From: Arenibacter sp. P308M17
GTDB taxonomy: Bacteria > Bacteroidota > Bacteroidia > Flavobacteriales > Flavobacteriaceae
Direction of reading: 5' to 3'
DNA: 64,000 nt
Assembly (NCBI RefSeq): GCF_003426735.1
Contig: NZ_QVON01000001.1
Span: 62,001-126,000 of the forward strand
Part shown: positions 35,600 to 44,675 of the stretch, piece after piece
How positions within the stretch are numbered: position 1 is the first letter of the stretch
Layout: each line of letters begins with the position of its first letter
Notes under the pieces: model-generated
Told to the model about the DNA's origin: nothing
Databases searched by the model: none
What the model saw: only the letters and a program-made list of their open reading frames with translations
Translations under genes and position numbers: made by a program

Positions 35600-36919
35600 T
35601 CATTTAACAATAGCGTCGTAAAACACCTGCTGTACCGCGGAACGAATATGTAACTTGTAAATATTGGAATGGGTCCTGTTGGGATAAACGCGATTGGATA
35701 GAAAAATATATACCAATTGGGTTTTCGGATCCGCCCACACAAATGTTCCTGTAAACCCGCTATGCCCAAAACTTTCGGGACTGGCACCAGGGGCAGGATA
35801 GGAATCGGCCAGGGTCAGATCTTGGTTATTTAGTTCCGGTTTATCAAATATGAGACCCCTTCTGTTTTCATTTTCTGGATACTGTACGTTGATAAATTCC
35901 TTTACCGTGGCCTCGGACAAATATCGCTTGCCTCCATAACTACCATAATTCATGTACATCTGCATCATTTTTGCCAAATCCGTGGCCGAGGCAAATAGGC
36001 CGGCATTTCCGGATACCCCACCCATTAGGGCCGCGTTTTCGTCATGTACCCAATCCTTGGTGAGTTCATGTCTGAACAAGGTGTCGATTTCTGTGGGGAC
36101 TATTTTATTTGGATAGTTTTTGGTTTTGGGATTGAATCCCATAGTGGTGGCCCCCAATGGGGCATAAAAGTTCATGGTTAAATAGGTTTCATAATCGGTA
36201 TGGGTAAATCTGGATATGATCTCGGGATACAACAAAAAAGTAAGTCCGGAATATTTGTATTTTTTTATGTCCGATACTTCTGATCTGTTGATATGGCGGT
36301 ATATTTTGTTTTTAAACCTATCCCTGATATAGATATTCCCATAGGCCCTGCTGTTAAACCGATGATTAGGCAGGGGTCTTACAAAACGCTTTTTTACGGC
36401 ACCATTCTTTTTCATCACCTCTTGAAGGAAAATAATATAAGGTACCAAGCCTGCTTGATGGGCAAAAACTTCCCTTATCGTAATGTCCTTTTTATCCTTT
36501 CTGTTCTTCCATTTGGGCCATAAGGTGCTAAATGGCGCATCCAGATCGAATTTTCCTTCATCATGCAGTTTCATCAGCGCTGGAAGGGGGCCCATAATTT
36601 TGGTCACTGATGCCAGGTCATATAAATCCGTGGGGTCTACGGGCTGAACACTGTCATAGGTATGGAACCCATAGGCCTTGTGAAAGATGATCTTATTGTC
36701 CTTGGCCACTAAAACCGTTGCTCCCGGGAACGCCTCTTCCTTAATGGCAAAGGTCATTATGGAATCTACCTTGGAGTGGATAAATATAGAATCCATTCCT
36801 ACAGCGGACGGATCGTCGTATACAAGTACTTCCGGATCGGTTTGTTGCGAAACCAAAACCTGGGAAATAAAAAGGACGCTAAAAAGTATAACAATTGGTA
36901 TAAAAGTTCTTTTTTTCAT
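35600..36919 (-). CDS. Exported beta-lactamase-fold serine hydrolase
   Basis: A 439-residue member of the class C beta-lactamase/esterase family. Signal peptide to about residue 25. The SxxK motif is S104-V-T-K107 in LASVTKIMG, the second motif region is around KYSGLTFLL, and the HSGFTGT segment replaces the KTG box. These enzymes are esterases, D-aminopeptidases or penicillin-binding-like hydrolases; the substrate is unclear. It lies 47 bases upstream of the CNNM gene on the same strand. Confidence 0.82.
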   Translation of the reverse strand: MKKRTFIPIVILFSVLFISQVLVSQQTDPEVLVYDDPSAVGMDSIFIHSKVDSIMTFAIKEEAFPGATVLVAKDNKIIFHKAYGFHTYDSVQPVDPTDLYDLASVTKIMGPLPALMKLHDEGKFDLDAPFSTLWPKWKNRKDKKDITIREVFAHQAGLVPYIIFLQEVMKKNGAVKKRFVRPLPNHRFNSRAYGNIYIRDRFKNKIYRHINRSEVSDIKKYKYSGLTFLLYPEIISRFTHTDYETYLTMNFYAPLGATTMGFNPKTKNYPNKIVPTEIDTLFRHELTKDWVHDENAALMGGVSGNAGLFASATDLAKMMQMYMNYGSYGGKRYLSEATVKEFINVQYPENENRRGLIFDKPELNNQDLTLADSYPAPGASPESFGHSGFTGTFVWADPKTQLVYIFLSNRVYPNRTHSNIYKLHIRSAVQQVFYDAIVK

Positions 36920-37046
36920 ATGTAGATATATACTGTTTTTTAGTGGTCATATGTAATTCGCATATCTTCATTTGAGTTTGCCCGCCAGAATGAATCTTTC
37001 GGGCTGGCGACCAAATTTTGGTCATGCTCATTTCATAATGGATCCG

Positions 37047-37559
37047 TTACCAACCTACGTATTTTGGAGGTTCAATATTATTGAGGTTTAAATATACGAT
37101 TAATTGTCCCCGGTGATGGGTTACATGGTCCTGTAAGAGATTTAATATTTGCAATTTGATTTTATCACCGGCGAAGAATGCCACTTTTTCCTTAAGTACC
37201 GTAGTAGGGGTATTTTTTAATGCGGTACTTACCATGTCAAATCCTTCAGCCAAGAGTTGTATGGTTTCTTCCTTCGTTAATTTGGATTTATCGTCCCTTT
37301 TCCCTTTATATTCTTGGGCGTTGAAATAGGTGGTGCCCAGCCATACCATATTGTTTTTTATATGTAGCAATTGGTCTTGAAAACCCATTTGTCTTTCAGT
37401 AGGTCTAAAATCATATTGCTCTGGCGGCATGGCTTCCGCAATGGCCACCAAATAGCTTTTGGAGTTTTCCCATTTTTCCAAAAAGGCGGGAATAACCAGG
37501 TCTTGGGATTGTACCGGCCACATACAAAGTATAAGGATTAAAGAAATTACTGTTTTCAT
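37047..37559 (-). CDS. Exported DinB-family protein
   Basis: A 170-residue protein from the ATG at 37559; a TTG at 37571 is less likely. It has an N-terminal signal peptide (MKTVISLILILCMWPVQSQ) and then the DinB four-helix bundle. Metal-binding histidines are in the helices (QDQLLHIKNN and the pair in LLQDHVTHHRGQLIVYL). DinB-like proteins are putative metal-dependent thiol transferases or hydrolases. Its substrate is unknown, and export is common in Bacteroidota versions. Confidence 0.8.
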   Translation of the reverse strand: MKTVISLILILCMWPVQSQDLVIPAFLEKWENSKSYLVAIAEAMPPEQYDFRPTERQMGFQDQLLHIKNNMVWLGTTYFNAQEYKGKRDDKSKLTKEETIQLLAEGFDMVSTALKNTPTTVLKEKVAFFAGDKIKLQILNLLQDHVTHHRGQLIVYLNLNNIEPPKYVGW

Positions 37560-37613
37560 TTTTGATATCAAATAAATATAATGGGTAGTTTATGGTCTAA
37601 TCGAGAATAGGGA

Positions 37614-38588
37614 TCAACCCAATAGGCGTACCACGTCCTTGGCAAAATAGCTGGCAATGATATTGGCCCCTGCCCTTTTAATGGCGGTCAACTGTTCCAT
37701 CATAACGGCATCGTGGTCTAGCCATCCTTTTTCGGCGGCGGCCTTCACCATGGCATATTCCCCGGAAACCTGGTAAACGGCAACAGGAACATCCACTTCG
37801 TTTTTTATTTCCCTTACAATATCCAAATAGCAAAGCCCAGGTTTTATCATAACGATATCCGCGCCCTCATCAATGTCCATTTCTGTTTCCTTAATGGCTT
37901 CAAACCTATTGGCATAATCCATTTGATAGGTCTTTTTATCGCCAAAGCCTGGGGCGGAATCCAAAGCATCCCTGAAGGGCCCGTAAAAGGCACTGGCGTA
38001 TTTGGCACTATAGCTCATAATTCCGGTATCAATAAATCCTTCATCTTCCAAGGCTTCCCTAATGCTCAATATCCTACCGTCCATCATATCGCTGGGCGCT
38101 ACAAAATCGGCTCCTGCCTGTGCATGGCTCACACTCATGTTGGCCAATACCTCTACGGTATCGTCGTTGACGATCTGTCCGTCCGCCACTATACCGTCAT
38201 GGCCATAGGAGGAATAAGGGTCCAAGGCAACATCGGTCATTACCAACATCTCGGGACAGGCATTTTTGACCGTTTTAATGGCCCTTTGCATTAGGCCCTT
38301 GGGATTTACCGCTTCCTTACCTTCATTGTCCTTTAAATGGTCCGGGACCTTAACAAATAGAAGTACAGCTTTTAGGCCCATTGCCCATAGGTCTTTGACC
38401 TCTTTTTCCAATAAGTCCAGGCTAAAGCGATAGTAATTGGGCATGGAGGCAATTTCTTCCTTTACCCCTTGGCCTTCCACAATAAAAAGTGGCACTAGAA
38501 AGTCGTTCGGCGAGATAATGGTTTCACGAACCAGTGATCTAATAGATTCATTGGTGCGCAGTCTTCTATTTCTTCTTAATGGGTACAT
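37614..38588 (-). CDS. hemB: Porphobilinogen synthase
   Basis: A 324-residue HemB. The two active-site lysines are K196 (SYSAKYASAFYGPFRDA) and K249 (MIKPGLCYLD). The metal-site segment reads DVALDPYSSYGHDG (119-132) with Asp where zinc-type enzymes have Cys, so this is the magnesium-dependent, zinc-free type. It condenses two 5-aminolevulinate molecules to porphobilinogen. It lies in the minus-strand haem run, downstream of hemF and the YchJ-like gene. Confidence 0.95.
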   Translation of the reverse strand: MYPLRRNRRLRTNESIRSLVRETIISPNDFLVPLFIVEGQGVKEEIASMPNYYRFSLDLLEKEVKDLWAMGLKAVLLFVKVPDHLKDNEGKEAVNPKGLMQRAIKTVKNACPEMLVMTDVALDPYSSYGHDGIVADGQIVNDDTVEVLANMSVSHAQAGADFVAPSDMMDGRILSIREALEDEGFIDTGIMSYSAKYASAFYGPFRDALDSAPGFGDKKTYQMDYANRFEAIKETEMDIDEGADIVMIKPGLCYLDIVREIKNEVDVPVAVYQVSGEYAMVKAAAEKGWLDHDAVMMEQLTAIKRAGANIIASYFAKDVVRLLG

Positions 38589-38662
38589 TTTCTGTTTATT
38601 TTGAAATTCAAAGATAAAGGAACAAGTCCAAAATTTTATAAATTGAATTGGTTATCCTTTCA

Positions 38663-39073
38663 TTATTTTGCTAGGCCCAAATACATCCAAAGTCCGTTTT
38701 CCTTTACGAATTCCGACTTTTCATGAATAACATCCACCTTGCCGTTTTCAAAAAAGTAAGCGTTAAAAGTAACGGTACCCTTGTGGTCGTTAGCTCCTCC
38801 TTTTTTACGGTCCAAGATTTCCAACCTTATCCAGCTTACGGATTTTGCCCAAGCTACTATCGATTTCCTTTCCTCAATGCGTCTGGTAGAGGAGTGGTGA
38901 CTAACCATTAAATAATTTCCATTGCCCAACACAAAGGCGGAATAACGGGAACGCATCAATTGTTCGGCGGTTGTTACGGCTGAGAGGTTTTGATGTGCCT
39001 TCCCGCAGCAATCGGAATAAGTTTTATGGGATCCACAGGGGCAGTTCGTAATCTTTTGATTTTTGTTTTCCAT
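38663..39073 (-). CDS. YchJ-like SEC-C motif protein
   Basis: A 136-residue protein with an N-terminal SEC-C zinc motif (CPCGSHKTYSDCCG, residues 12-25) followed by a NTF2-like YchJ domain (ADQLMRSRYSAF pattern, VTFNAYFFENG). Function in the cell is unknown. It lies between hemF and hemB on the same strand, 75 bases before hemB. Confidence 0.85.
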   Translation of the reverse strand: MENKNQKITNCPCGSHKTYSDCCGKAHQNLSAVTTAEQLMRSRYSAFVLGNGNYLMVSHHSSTRRIEERKSIVAWAKSVSWIRLEILDRKKGGANDHKGTVTFNAYFFENGKVDVIHEKSEFVKENGLWMYLGLAK

Positions 39074-39106
39074 TTTATAGCAAGGGCTCTGGGCGCCGTA
39101 TAATGA

Positions 39107-39274
39107 CTAATCCTTATCCTCCTTCTTCTCCTGTTCCCGATGTTTTGTTATAATTGCTTTAAGTCGCTCTTTACGGGTTTCCTTTTCTTTTTTACGCTTG
39201 TTTTTCTTTCTATTGAGGAGTTTGGTGTGTTTTGCCTTGTTGGCCGTATTTTTTTCTTTACCTTTTTTACCCAT
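39107..39274 (-). CDS. Very basic small protein
   Basis: A 55-residue Lys/Arg-rich protein from MGKKGKEKN. The frame stays open upstream into the end of hemF, but that part is a shadow. It is strongly charged, rich in Lys, Arg and Glu, with helix-forming repeats (KKNKRKKEKETRKERLK). It might bind nucleic acid or ribosome, but that is inferred only from charge. It sits 16 bases after hemF. Confidence 0.5.
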   Translation of the reverse strand: MGKKGKEKNTANKAKHTKLLNRKKNKRKKEKETRKERLKAIITKHREQEKKEDKD

Positions 39275-39290
39275 AATTCCATGATTAGGT

Positions 39291-40196
39291 TTAATATACC
39301 CATTCTTTAGGTTTGGCAAGTACCTCCAATAAACGCCCTTCCTCACTTCCCTTTTCTGGATGATGATCATACACCCATTGTACATGGGGGGGTAAGCTCA
39401 TAAGGATACTTTCTATTCTCCCATTGGTCTTTAGTCCGAACAAGGTGCCCTTGTCATGTACCAGATTAAATTCTACATAACGGCCACGACGGATTTCCTG
39501 CCAATTCCGCTGTTCTTTGGTATAGGGCAGATCCTTTCTTTTTTCAACGATAGGAATGTAGGCCTCCAAGAAGCTATTGCCCACTTCGGTTTCAAAATTG
39601 TACCAATCTTCCATATCCATATTATCGGTGGCTTTACAATAATCGTAAAATAAGCCTCCAACACCACGCGCCTCGTTCCTATGGGTGTTCCAGAAATAAT
39701 CGTCGCACTTTGCCTTATAGGTTTTATAGAAATCAGGATTATGTTTGTCGCACGCCTGCTTGCAAACCTTATGAAAGTGTTCGGCATCCTCATCAAAAAG
39801 GTAGTAGGGGGTGAGGTCCTGCCCGCCACCAAACCATTGGTCTACCATATTACCATGCTTATCGTACATTTCAAAATACCGCCAGTTGGCATGCACAGTG
39901 GGGACCATGGGGTTTTTTGGGTGAATGACGAGACTTAGGCCACAGGCAAAAAAATCGACATCCTTTACACCAAAATAGTTTTGCATACTTTTTGGCAGGG
40001 CTCCATGAACGGCAGAGATGTTTACACCGCCTTTTTCAAATACCGCTCCATTCTCTATGATTCTGGATCGCCCTCCCCCGCCTTCAGGTCTTTCCCATTG
40101 GTCTTCTTTGAACGCGGCTTTACCGTCCACCTTTTCCAATTTTGCGGTAATCCTATCCTGTAGGAGTTGTATGTATGCGTAAAATTTATCTTTCAT
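39291..40196 (-). CDS. hemF: Oxygen-dependent coproporphyrinogen III oxidase
   Basis: A 301-residue HemF with the motifs WERPEGGGGRSRI, the GALP and HANWRYFEM segments and the FGGGQDLTPYY signature, plus FNLVHDKGTLFGLKTNGRIESILMSLPP near the end. It oxidatively decarboxylates coproporphyrinogen III to protoporphyrinogen IX and needs O2, so the organism makes haem by an aerobic route. RAYT and REP repeats lie directly upstream. Confidence 0.95.
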   Translation of the reverse strand: MKDKFYAYIQLLQDRITAKLEKVDGKAAFKEDQWERPEGGGGRSRIIENGAVFEKGGVNISAVHGALPKSMQNYFGVKDVDFFACGLSLVIHPKNPMVPTVHANWRYFEMYDKHGNMVDQWFGGGQDLTPYYLFDEDAEHFHKVCKQACDKHNPDFYKTYKAKCDDYFWNTHRNEARGVGGLFYDYCKATDNMDMEDWYNFETEVGNSFLEAYIPIVEKRKDLPYTKEQRNWQEIRRGRYVEFNLVHDKGTLFGLKTNGRIESILMSLPPHVQWVYDHHPEKGSEEGRLLEVLAKPKEWVY

Positions 40197-40219
40197 GTTT
40201 TTTCCGTTTTTCTGTGCTT

Positions 40220-40308
40220 AGACCTACAAGGTTTTTGGAAACCTTGCAGGTCTTGGGTTTTTTCAAACCTTGCAGGTCATGCCGCTGCCTAACCTTGCAG
40301 GTCTTGCC
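40220..40308. repeat. REP cluster downstream of the RAYT gene
   Basis: One full palindrome (40220-40253, arms AGACCTACAAGGTTT and AAACCTTGCAGGTCT) and two half-sites AACCTTGCAGGTC (about 40265-40278 and 40291-40304). The last half-site encodes the final residues and stop codon of the RAYT gene. Confidence 0.8.
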
Positions 40309-40879
40309 AATCAAGATCTAATGAGGTTAAATCCAAATCCAAATTCCTTTTTTGTTGATGCAAATATTCAAAATTCTCAATATCCTCAAAAAGATTTATC
40401 ACTTCTTCTTTTGCAATCGGCACTAATACCGGGCCGTTAGAATTGGAAACAGTATTCTGATAAGATGAATATTCGTATGTTTTATAATCTTTAATTACTC
40501 TGTGATATTCCGGATTCGTATTTATATAGATAATAAGATTCCGTAAATAAAGAGTGTCTTGAACTCTAATTCTTTTAAAATGCTTTTCAAAAAGGCTGCC
40601 CGTCCTATTGTACATCTTATTGAAAGCTTTGGCATAAGCATTGAAAAGATTGGAAAATGATTGCACTACTTTTTTGTCTTCCTCTATTACCTGAATTGCC
40701 ATATGGTAATGGTTATCCATTAAACAATAAGCAAGAATAGAAACCTTGTCCGATAGATATTTGTTGATTAGTCTTAGAAAGTAGCTTTTATTCTCATTGG
40801 ACCTAAAGATATGTCCACTGTTAATTCCTCGGTTATAAATATGATAATAACCATCCTTTTCGAGTTTTTCCAGTTTCAT
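40289..40879 (-). CDS. REP-associated tyrosine transposase (RAYT, Y1_Tnp/TnpA_REP)
   Basis: A 196-residue Y1 transposase-like protein. It starts YYHIYNRGINSGHIF and has the HUH motif in MDNHYHMAIQ. RTGSLFEKHFKRI is followed by TLYLRNLIIYINTNPEYH, the helix where the family's catalytic tyrosine lies. RAYT proteins nick REP hairpins and are thought to spread them. This gene is bracketed by REP palindromes (40220-40308 and 40917-41031), and its last codons and stop codon lie in a REP half-site. There are no insertion-sequence ends. It interrupts the minus-strand haem gene run between the EI24 gene and hemF. Confidence 0.88.
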   Translation of the reverse strand: MKLEKLEKDGYYHIYNRGINSGHIFRSNENKSYFLRLINKYLSDKVSILAYCLMDNHYHMAIQVIEEDKKVVQSFSNLFNAYAKAFNKMYNRTGSLFEKHFKRIRVQDTLYLRNLIIYINTNPEYHRVIKDYKTYEYSSYQNTVSNSNGPVLVPIAKEEVINLFEDIENFEYLHQQKRNLDLDLTSLDLDWQDLQG

Positions 40880-40916
40880 TTTGTTTCTTTTCTGTTGGTC
40901 AAATTTTTCTCATCTT

Positions 40917-41031
40917 AGACCTACAAGGTTTTGGAAACCTTGCAGGTCTTGCCGCCCGCTCCATCTTGCAGGTCCTGGGGTTTTGGAAACCTTGGAGGTC
41001 TTGCCGCCCGCTCAACCTTGCAGGTCCTGGG
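40917..41031. repeat. REP/BIME cluster upstream of the RAYT gene with a 52-bp tandem duplication
   Basis: A full palindrome (40917-40949, arms AGACCTACAAGGTTT and AAACCTTGCAGGTCT) opens two tandem units, 40929-40980 and 40981-41031. Each reads TTTTGGAAACCTTG, AGGTCTTGCCGCCCGCTC, CTTGCAGGTCCTGG with three or four differences. The cluster abuts the stop codon of the EI24 gene at 41032. Confidence 0.8.
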
Positions 41032-41781
41032 TCATCCAATTTGTTTTTCCAATTTCAATAGTTCTACCGTCTTAACAGTGGCCGCCGTTACGGATAAAGG
41101 TAAGACCATAATAACACCTATTACCGGGATAAAGAGAAATAGCGTAAATATGATGCCGTTGCCTATGGCCGCCCCTTTGTGTCTTCTTACAAAATTTATG
41201 CTTTCATTATATTTAAAATGTCGTTCCAAGGTATAGTCCATATTGCCAAACCCTGCATAATACCCTTGAACCAGAAACAGGAGGATGCTGGATAGCAGCC
41301 CTATCACGGGTATCAGCCCTATTAAAATGATGGGGAGGGTAAGCAAAATCTCCATACTTAAATTTCTTAGGTTGATACGGATTCCGCGCCAGAGTTGTTC
41401 CATAAAGATAGTGTCTCTAGGGTTGGGTGTTCGTTTTCCTAATAGATGGGCTTCAATTTTTTCGGAGACCGGGCCCATAAAAGGTGCCGATAACGCCATA
41501 ACTATGTGTTTGTACAAGATAAAGCCCAATAGAATAATTAGGATTCCGCCTACGACACTACTAAGGCTATCTACGGTGTTTTTTCCCCAATCCCAAACCC
41601 ACCATTGCGAAAGAAATTGGCCAATATTATCGGATAGGGCATAGGCCGAAGTAAAAATGAGGGTGGCGGTTATTAAACTGATAAGGACGGGAATCCAAAA
41701 ATATTTCCAGAGCCCCAAATTAGCGATAATCTTAAAAGTGCCTGAATAGGCTTTGATACCACTAAGTATATTCTTGATCAT
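41032..41781 (-). CDS. EI24/CysZ-like membrane protein
   Basis: A 249-residue integral membrane protein with about five hydrophobic segments. Segments such as SAPFMGPVSEKIEAHL and MDYTLERHFKYNESINFVRRHKGAAIGNGIIF match the EI24 family that includes the sulfate transporter CysZ. Transported substrate unknown. It is downstream of hemE in the same strand run, and its stop codon touches the REP cluster. Confidence 0.82.
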   Translation of the reverse strand: MIKNILSGIKAYSGTFKIIANLGLWKYFWIPVLISLITATLIFTSAYALSDNIGQFLSQWWVWDWGKNTVDSLSSVVGGILIILLGFILYKHIVMALSAPFMGPVSEKIEAHLLGKRTPNPRDTIFMEQLWRGIRINLRNLSMEILLTLPIILIGLIPVIGLLSSILLFLVQGYYAGFGNMDYTLERHFKYNESINFVRRHKGAAIGNGIIFTLFLFIPVIGVIMVLPLSVTAATVKTVELLKLEKQIG

Positions 41782-41939
41782 ACCTTTGGTTTTGCGTAAG
41801 CGATTGCAGTGACATCCTTTTATTTTTGTGGACCGCAGTTAAGATTTTTAAATAAACCATTCCACAGTTCCATAAAAATAAAAGATATAACGGAAAGCGC
41901 GACCCTTTTTCTCTGAAAAGAGGGAGAAAGGGATACGCC

Positions 41940-42971
41940 CTAATTTAGTCTATACTCCTTTACCGCATCTATAAAGGCCTTGGCATTGTCCAAGGGAACA
42001 TTGGGCAAGATGCCATGGCCAAGATTTACTATATATTTATCCTTTCCAAATTCATTGATCATTTGCCCGACCATTTTTTTAATTACCGCGGGGGGCGACA
42101 ATAATCTAGCAGGGTCGAAGTTACCTTGCAGCGTAATTTGGCCACCGGAAAGATAGCGTGCATTTCTGGCGGAGCAGGTCCAATCCACTCCCAGTGCCGA
42201 AGCGCCCGATTTGGCCATTTCTCCAAGGGCAAACCAACATCCCTTGCCAAAGACGATTACCGGGGCCTCCTCTTTGAGGGCATCTATAATTTGCTGGATA
42301 TAATTAAATGAGAATTCCTGATAATCCATTGGTGATAACATACCTCCCCAAGAATCGAAAACCTGCAAGGCATTTACACCGGCCTTTACCTTGGCTTTGA
42401 GATATGCAATGGTGGTATCGGTGATTTTTTGAAGAAGCTGATGGGCGGCCACGGGATTGGTAAAGCAAAACTCCTTGGCCTTGTCAAAGGTCTTGCTTCC
42501 CTGTCCTTGAACCACATAGCAAAGGATGGTCCATGGGGAGCCTGCAAATCCGATCAAGGGGATGTCGTTGTCCAGCAGCTCTTTGGTGGCCTTTATGGCC
42601 TGCATTACATAACCCAATTCCACATTCACGTCCGGGACTATAACTTCATCCACCCCTTTTTGATCCTGTACGGGCTTTGGCAGGTACGGTCCAAAATTGG
42701 ATTTCATTTGTACCTCTATATTCATGGCCTGGGGGATCACCAAAATATCACTGAATAAAATAGCGGCATCCATACCATATCTGCGTATGGGCTGAACCGT
42801 AATTTCACTGGCCAGTTCCGGAGTCCTACAGCGGGTAAAGAAGTCGTATTTCTCCCGAATGGCCATAAATTCCGGTAAATATCTACCTGCTTGACGCATC
42901 ATCCAGACCGGTGGGCGCTCTACGGTTTCCCCTTTTAAGGCTCTTAAGAACAAATCGTTTTTTATACTCAT
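41940..42971 (-). CDS. hemE: Uroporphyrinogen decarboxylase
   Basis: A 343-residue HemE with the N-terminal [16 protein letters not shown] motif (residues 19-34), the catalytic-site segment [10 protein letters not shown] and [12 protein letters not shown] near the C-terminus. It removes four carboxyl groups from uroporphyrinogen III to give coproporphyrinogen III. It sits 82 bases after hemD. Confidence 0.95.
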   Translation of the reverse strand: MSIKNDLFLRALKGETVERPPVWMMRQAGRYLPEFMAIREKYDFFTRCRTPELASEITVQPIRRYGMDAAILFSDILVIPQAMNIEVQMKSNFGPYLPKPVQDQKGVDEVIVPDVNVELGYVMQAIKATKELLDNDIPLIGFAGSPWTILCYVVQGQGSKTFDKAKEFCFTNPVAAHQLLQKITDTTIAYLKAKVKAGVNALQVFDSWGGMLSPMDYQEFSFNYIQQIIDALKEEAPVIVFGKGCWFALGEMAKSGASALGVDWTCSARNARYLSGGQITLQGNFDPARLLSPPAVIKKMVGQMINEFGKDKYIVNLGHGILPNVPLDNAKAFIDAVKEYRLN

Positions 42972-43053
42972 AATTCAATGCTGTAATTAGTGCCAAATAT
43001 AAACGTTTTCCGTGCCATTATTTCACTATGGATATCCGTTAAAATGGCCATAT

Positions 43054-43725
43054 TTAGATCTTGTTGGACTCACTATATTCTACCGCTTTTTCCAAGACAC
43101 TTTCTACCGTTGGTTTTTCGGCAATGATAATCTTTTTGGTGTGCTTTTGCGCTTCGGAGGCCGTGGTGGTGCCAATGCAAAAGGCTACACTGTTCCTCAT
43201 CTTATTTTTGGTGGTAAAGCTTGCAATGCCACTGGGACTAAAAAACAGTATACCGTCAAAATGGGTTATAAAGGTAATGGGATTTGGATTATTTTGGTAT
43301 ATTATCTGCTCCTTAAATTCCACATTATGTTTTGTTAGAAAGGTGGGAATTTCATTCCGGCGCTTATCACCGCACAGGAACAGAAAAGATTCATTTTGGT
43401 ATTTAGTAGCTAGTATTTTGGCCAATTCTGCTCCATAATGGTTCATTTCCAAGACTTTAATACCGTTATTTTCCAAGGCGGACTTTGTTTTTTCACCTAC
43501 GCAAAAGCCAGCATAAGTATTGTTTTTAAGGTTTTTAGGACCCATTATTTTTAGAAAGGCCTTTACGGTATTCTGGCTAGTGAAAATAATATTTTTGAAA
43601 TTGGGGTCTATTTGTACCCTTAGGTAGTTGATCTTAATGGCATCATAATCTTCAAGCTGTATGTCGGCTTGGGCCAGCATGGATTTTTGGGAGGAGGTCA
43701 GGATTTTTGTGGATAGAATGGTCAT
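43054..43725 (-). CDS. hemD: Uroporphyrinogen-III synthase
   Basis: A 223-residue protein from the ATG at 43725 (MTILSTKILTSSQ); an upstream frame extension into hemC is not family-like. HemD proteins are poorly conserved. Here the two-domain pattern is seen in IIFTSQNTVKAFLKIMG, GFCVGEKTKSAL, FLFLCGDKRRNEIP and ILFFSPSGIASF with CIGTTTASEAQK. Position directly after hemC supports the call. It closes hydroxymethylbilane to uroporphyrinogen III. Confidence 0.9.
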   Translation of the reverse strand: MTILSTKILTSSQKSMLAQADIQLEDYDAIKINYLRVQIDPNFKNIIFTSQNTVKAFLKIMGPKNLKNNTYAGFCVGEKTKSALENNGIKVLEMNHYGAELAKILATKYQNESFLFLCGDKRRNEIPTFLTKHNVEFKEQIIYQNNPNPITFITHFDGILFFSPSGIASFTTKNKMRNSVAFCIGTTTASEAQKHTKKIIIAEKPTVESVLEKAVEYSESNKI

Positions 43726-43763
43726 GCCCATTGTGCTTTGGTTTCTAGATGTTGAGCAGGGGG

Positions 43764-44675
43764 TTAAGCCAGGTCCTTTTTTATTTTTATCATTATTTCC
43801 AATCCACCATTGTTCAAAATTTCCTGGGCGCACAACTTTCCAAAACCGATATAATTTTGGAAGGGAATGGATTTTTTGACCGATAATTTCTGTGTCCCGT
43901 CCAAGGATAACAATATTCCCTCAAAATGCAGCTTATCTTTTTCTATATGGGCCAGGGCACCAATGGGTGCGGTGCAGCCCCCTTCCAATACCTGTAGAAA
44001 TTCCCGTTCTACATGGGTACATATATCCGTAGCGGCATGGTTCAATTTGCGGACTGCTTCCGTTGTAACCGGATCGTTTTCCATACTAACGACTACCATG
44101 GCCCCTTGTGCCGGTGCCGGAACCATCCAATCCAGGTCCAGATGGTTATGGGGCAGGACTTTTATACGTTCCAAACCGGCCTTTGCAAATATGGCCCCGT
44201 TCCATGGGCCGTCCTGAAGTTTTTGGAGTCGGGTGTTTACATTTCCCCTGAGGTCTACCACCTTATGGGAAGGGTATTTGTTCAACCATTGTGCCTGTCT
44301 GCGCAGGCTTCCGGTAGCAATAGTACCGCTGGATTTTAAAAAATCCAGATCTTTATAGACCAGAATATCTTCCGTACTTGCCCTGGGCAAAACGGCGCTT
44401 TGAACAATGCCTTTAGGAAGTCTCGTTGGTACATCCTTCATGGAATGAACCGCAATGTCCACCCTGCCATTGATCATTGCGATATCCAAGGTTTTGGTAA
44501 AGATTCCGGTGATACCCAGCTCGTACAAGGGCTTGTCCAACAATAGATCTCCGGTAGATTTTACAGAAATGATCTGGGTGCTATGGCCAAGGCTTTCCAA
44601 TTGGTCCCGAACCTTATGTGCTTGCCAGAGGGCCAACTCACTATCTCGGGTGCCAATGCGAATTTTTTTACTCAT
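43764..44675 (-). CDS. hemC: Hydroxymethylbilane synthase (porphobilinogen deaminase)
   Basis: A 303-residue HemC. Motifs: IGTRDSELALWQA (7-19), VHSMKDVPT (77-84), TGSLRRQAQW (121-130), VDLRGNVNTRLQKL and the dipyrromethane-attachment C234 in EGGCTAPIGA. It polymerises four porphobilinogen units. Its start overlaps the hemA stop by 4 bases, so they are translationally coupled. Confidence 0.95.
   Translation of the reverse strand: MSKKIRIGTRDSELALWQAHKVRDQLESLGHSTQIISVKSTGDLLLDKPLYELGITGIFTKTLDIAMINGRVDIAVHSMKDVPTRLPKGIVQSAVLPRASTEDILVYKDLDFLKSSGTIATGSLRRQAQWLNKYPSHKVVDLRGNVNTRLQKLQDGPWNGAIFAKAGLERIKVLPHNHLDLDWMVPAPAQGAMVVVSMENDPVTTEAVRKLNHAATDICTHVEREFLQVLEGGCTAPIGALAHIEKDKLHFEGILLSLDGTQKLSVKKSIPFQNYIGFGKLCAQEILNNGGLEIMIKIKKDLA

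Noticed and set aside
40220-41031. Complete IS200/IS605 insertion sequence
   Set aside because: The transposase is of the REP-associated kind, with no TnpB and no insertion-sequence ends; the flanks are REP palindromes.
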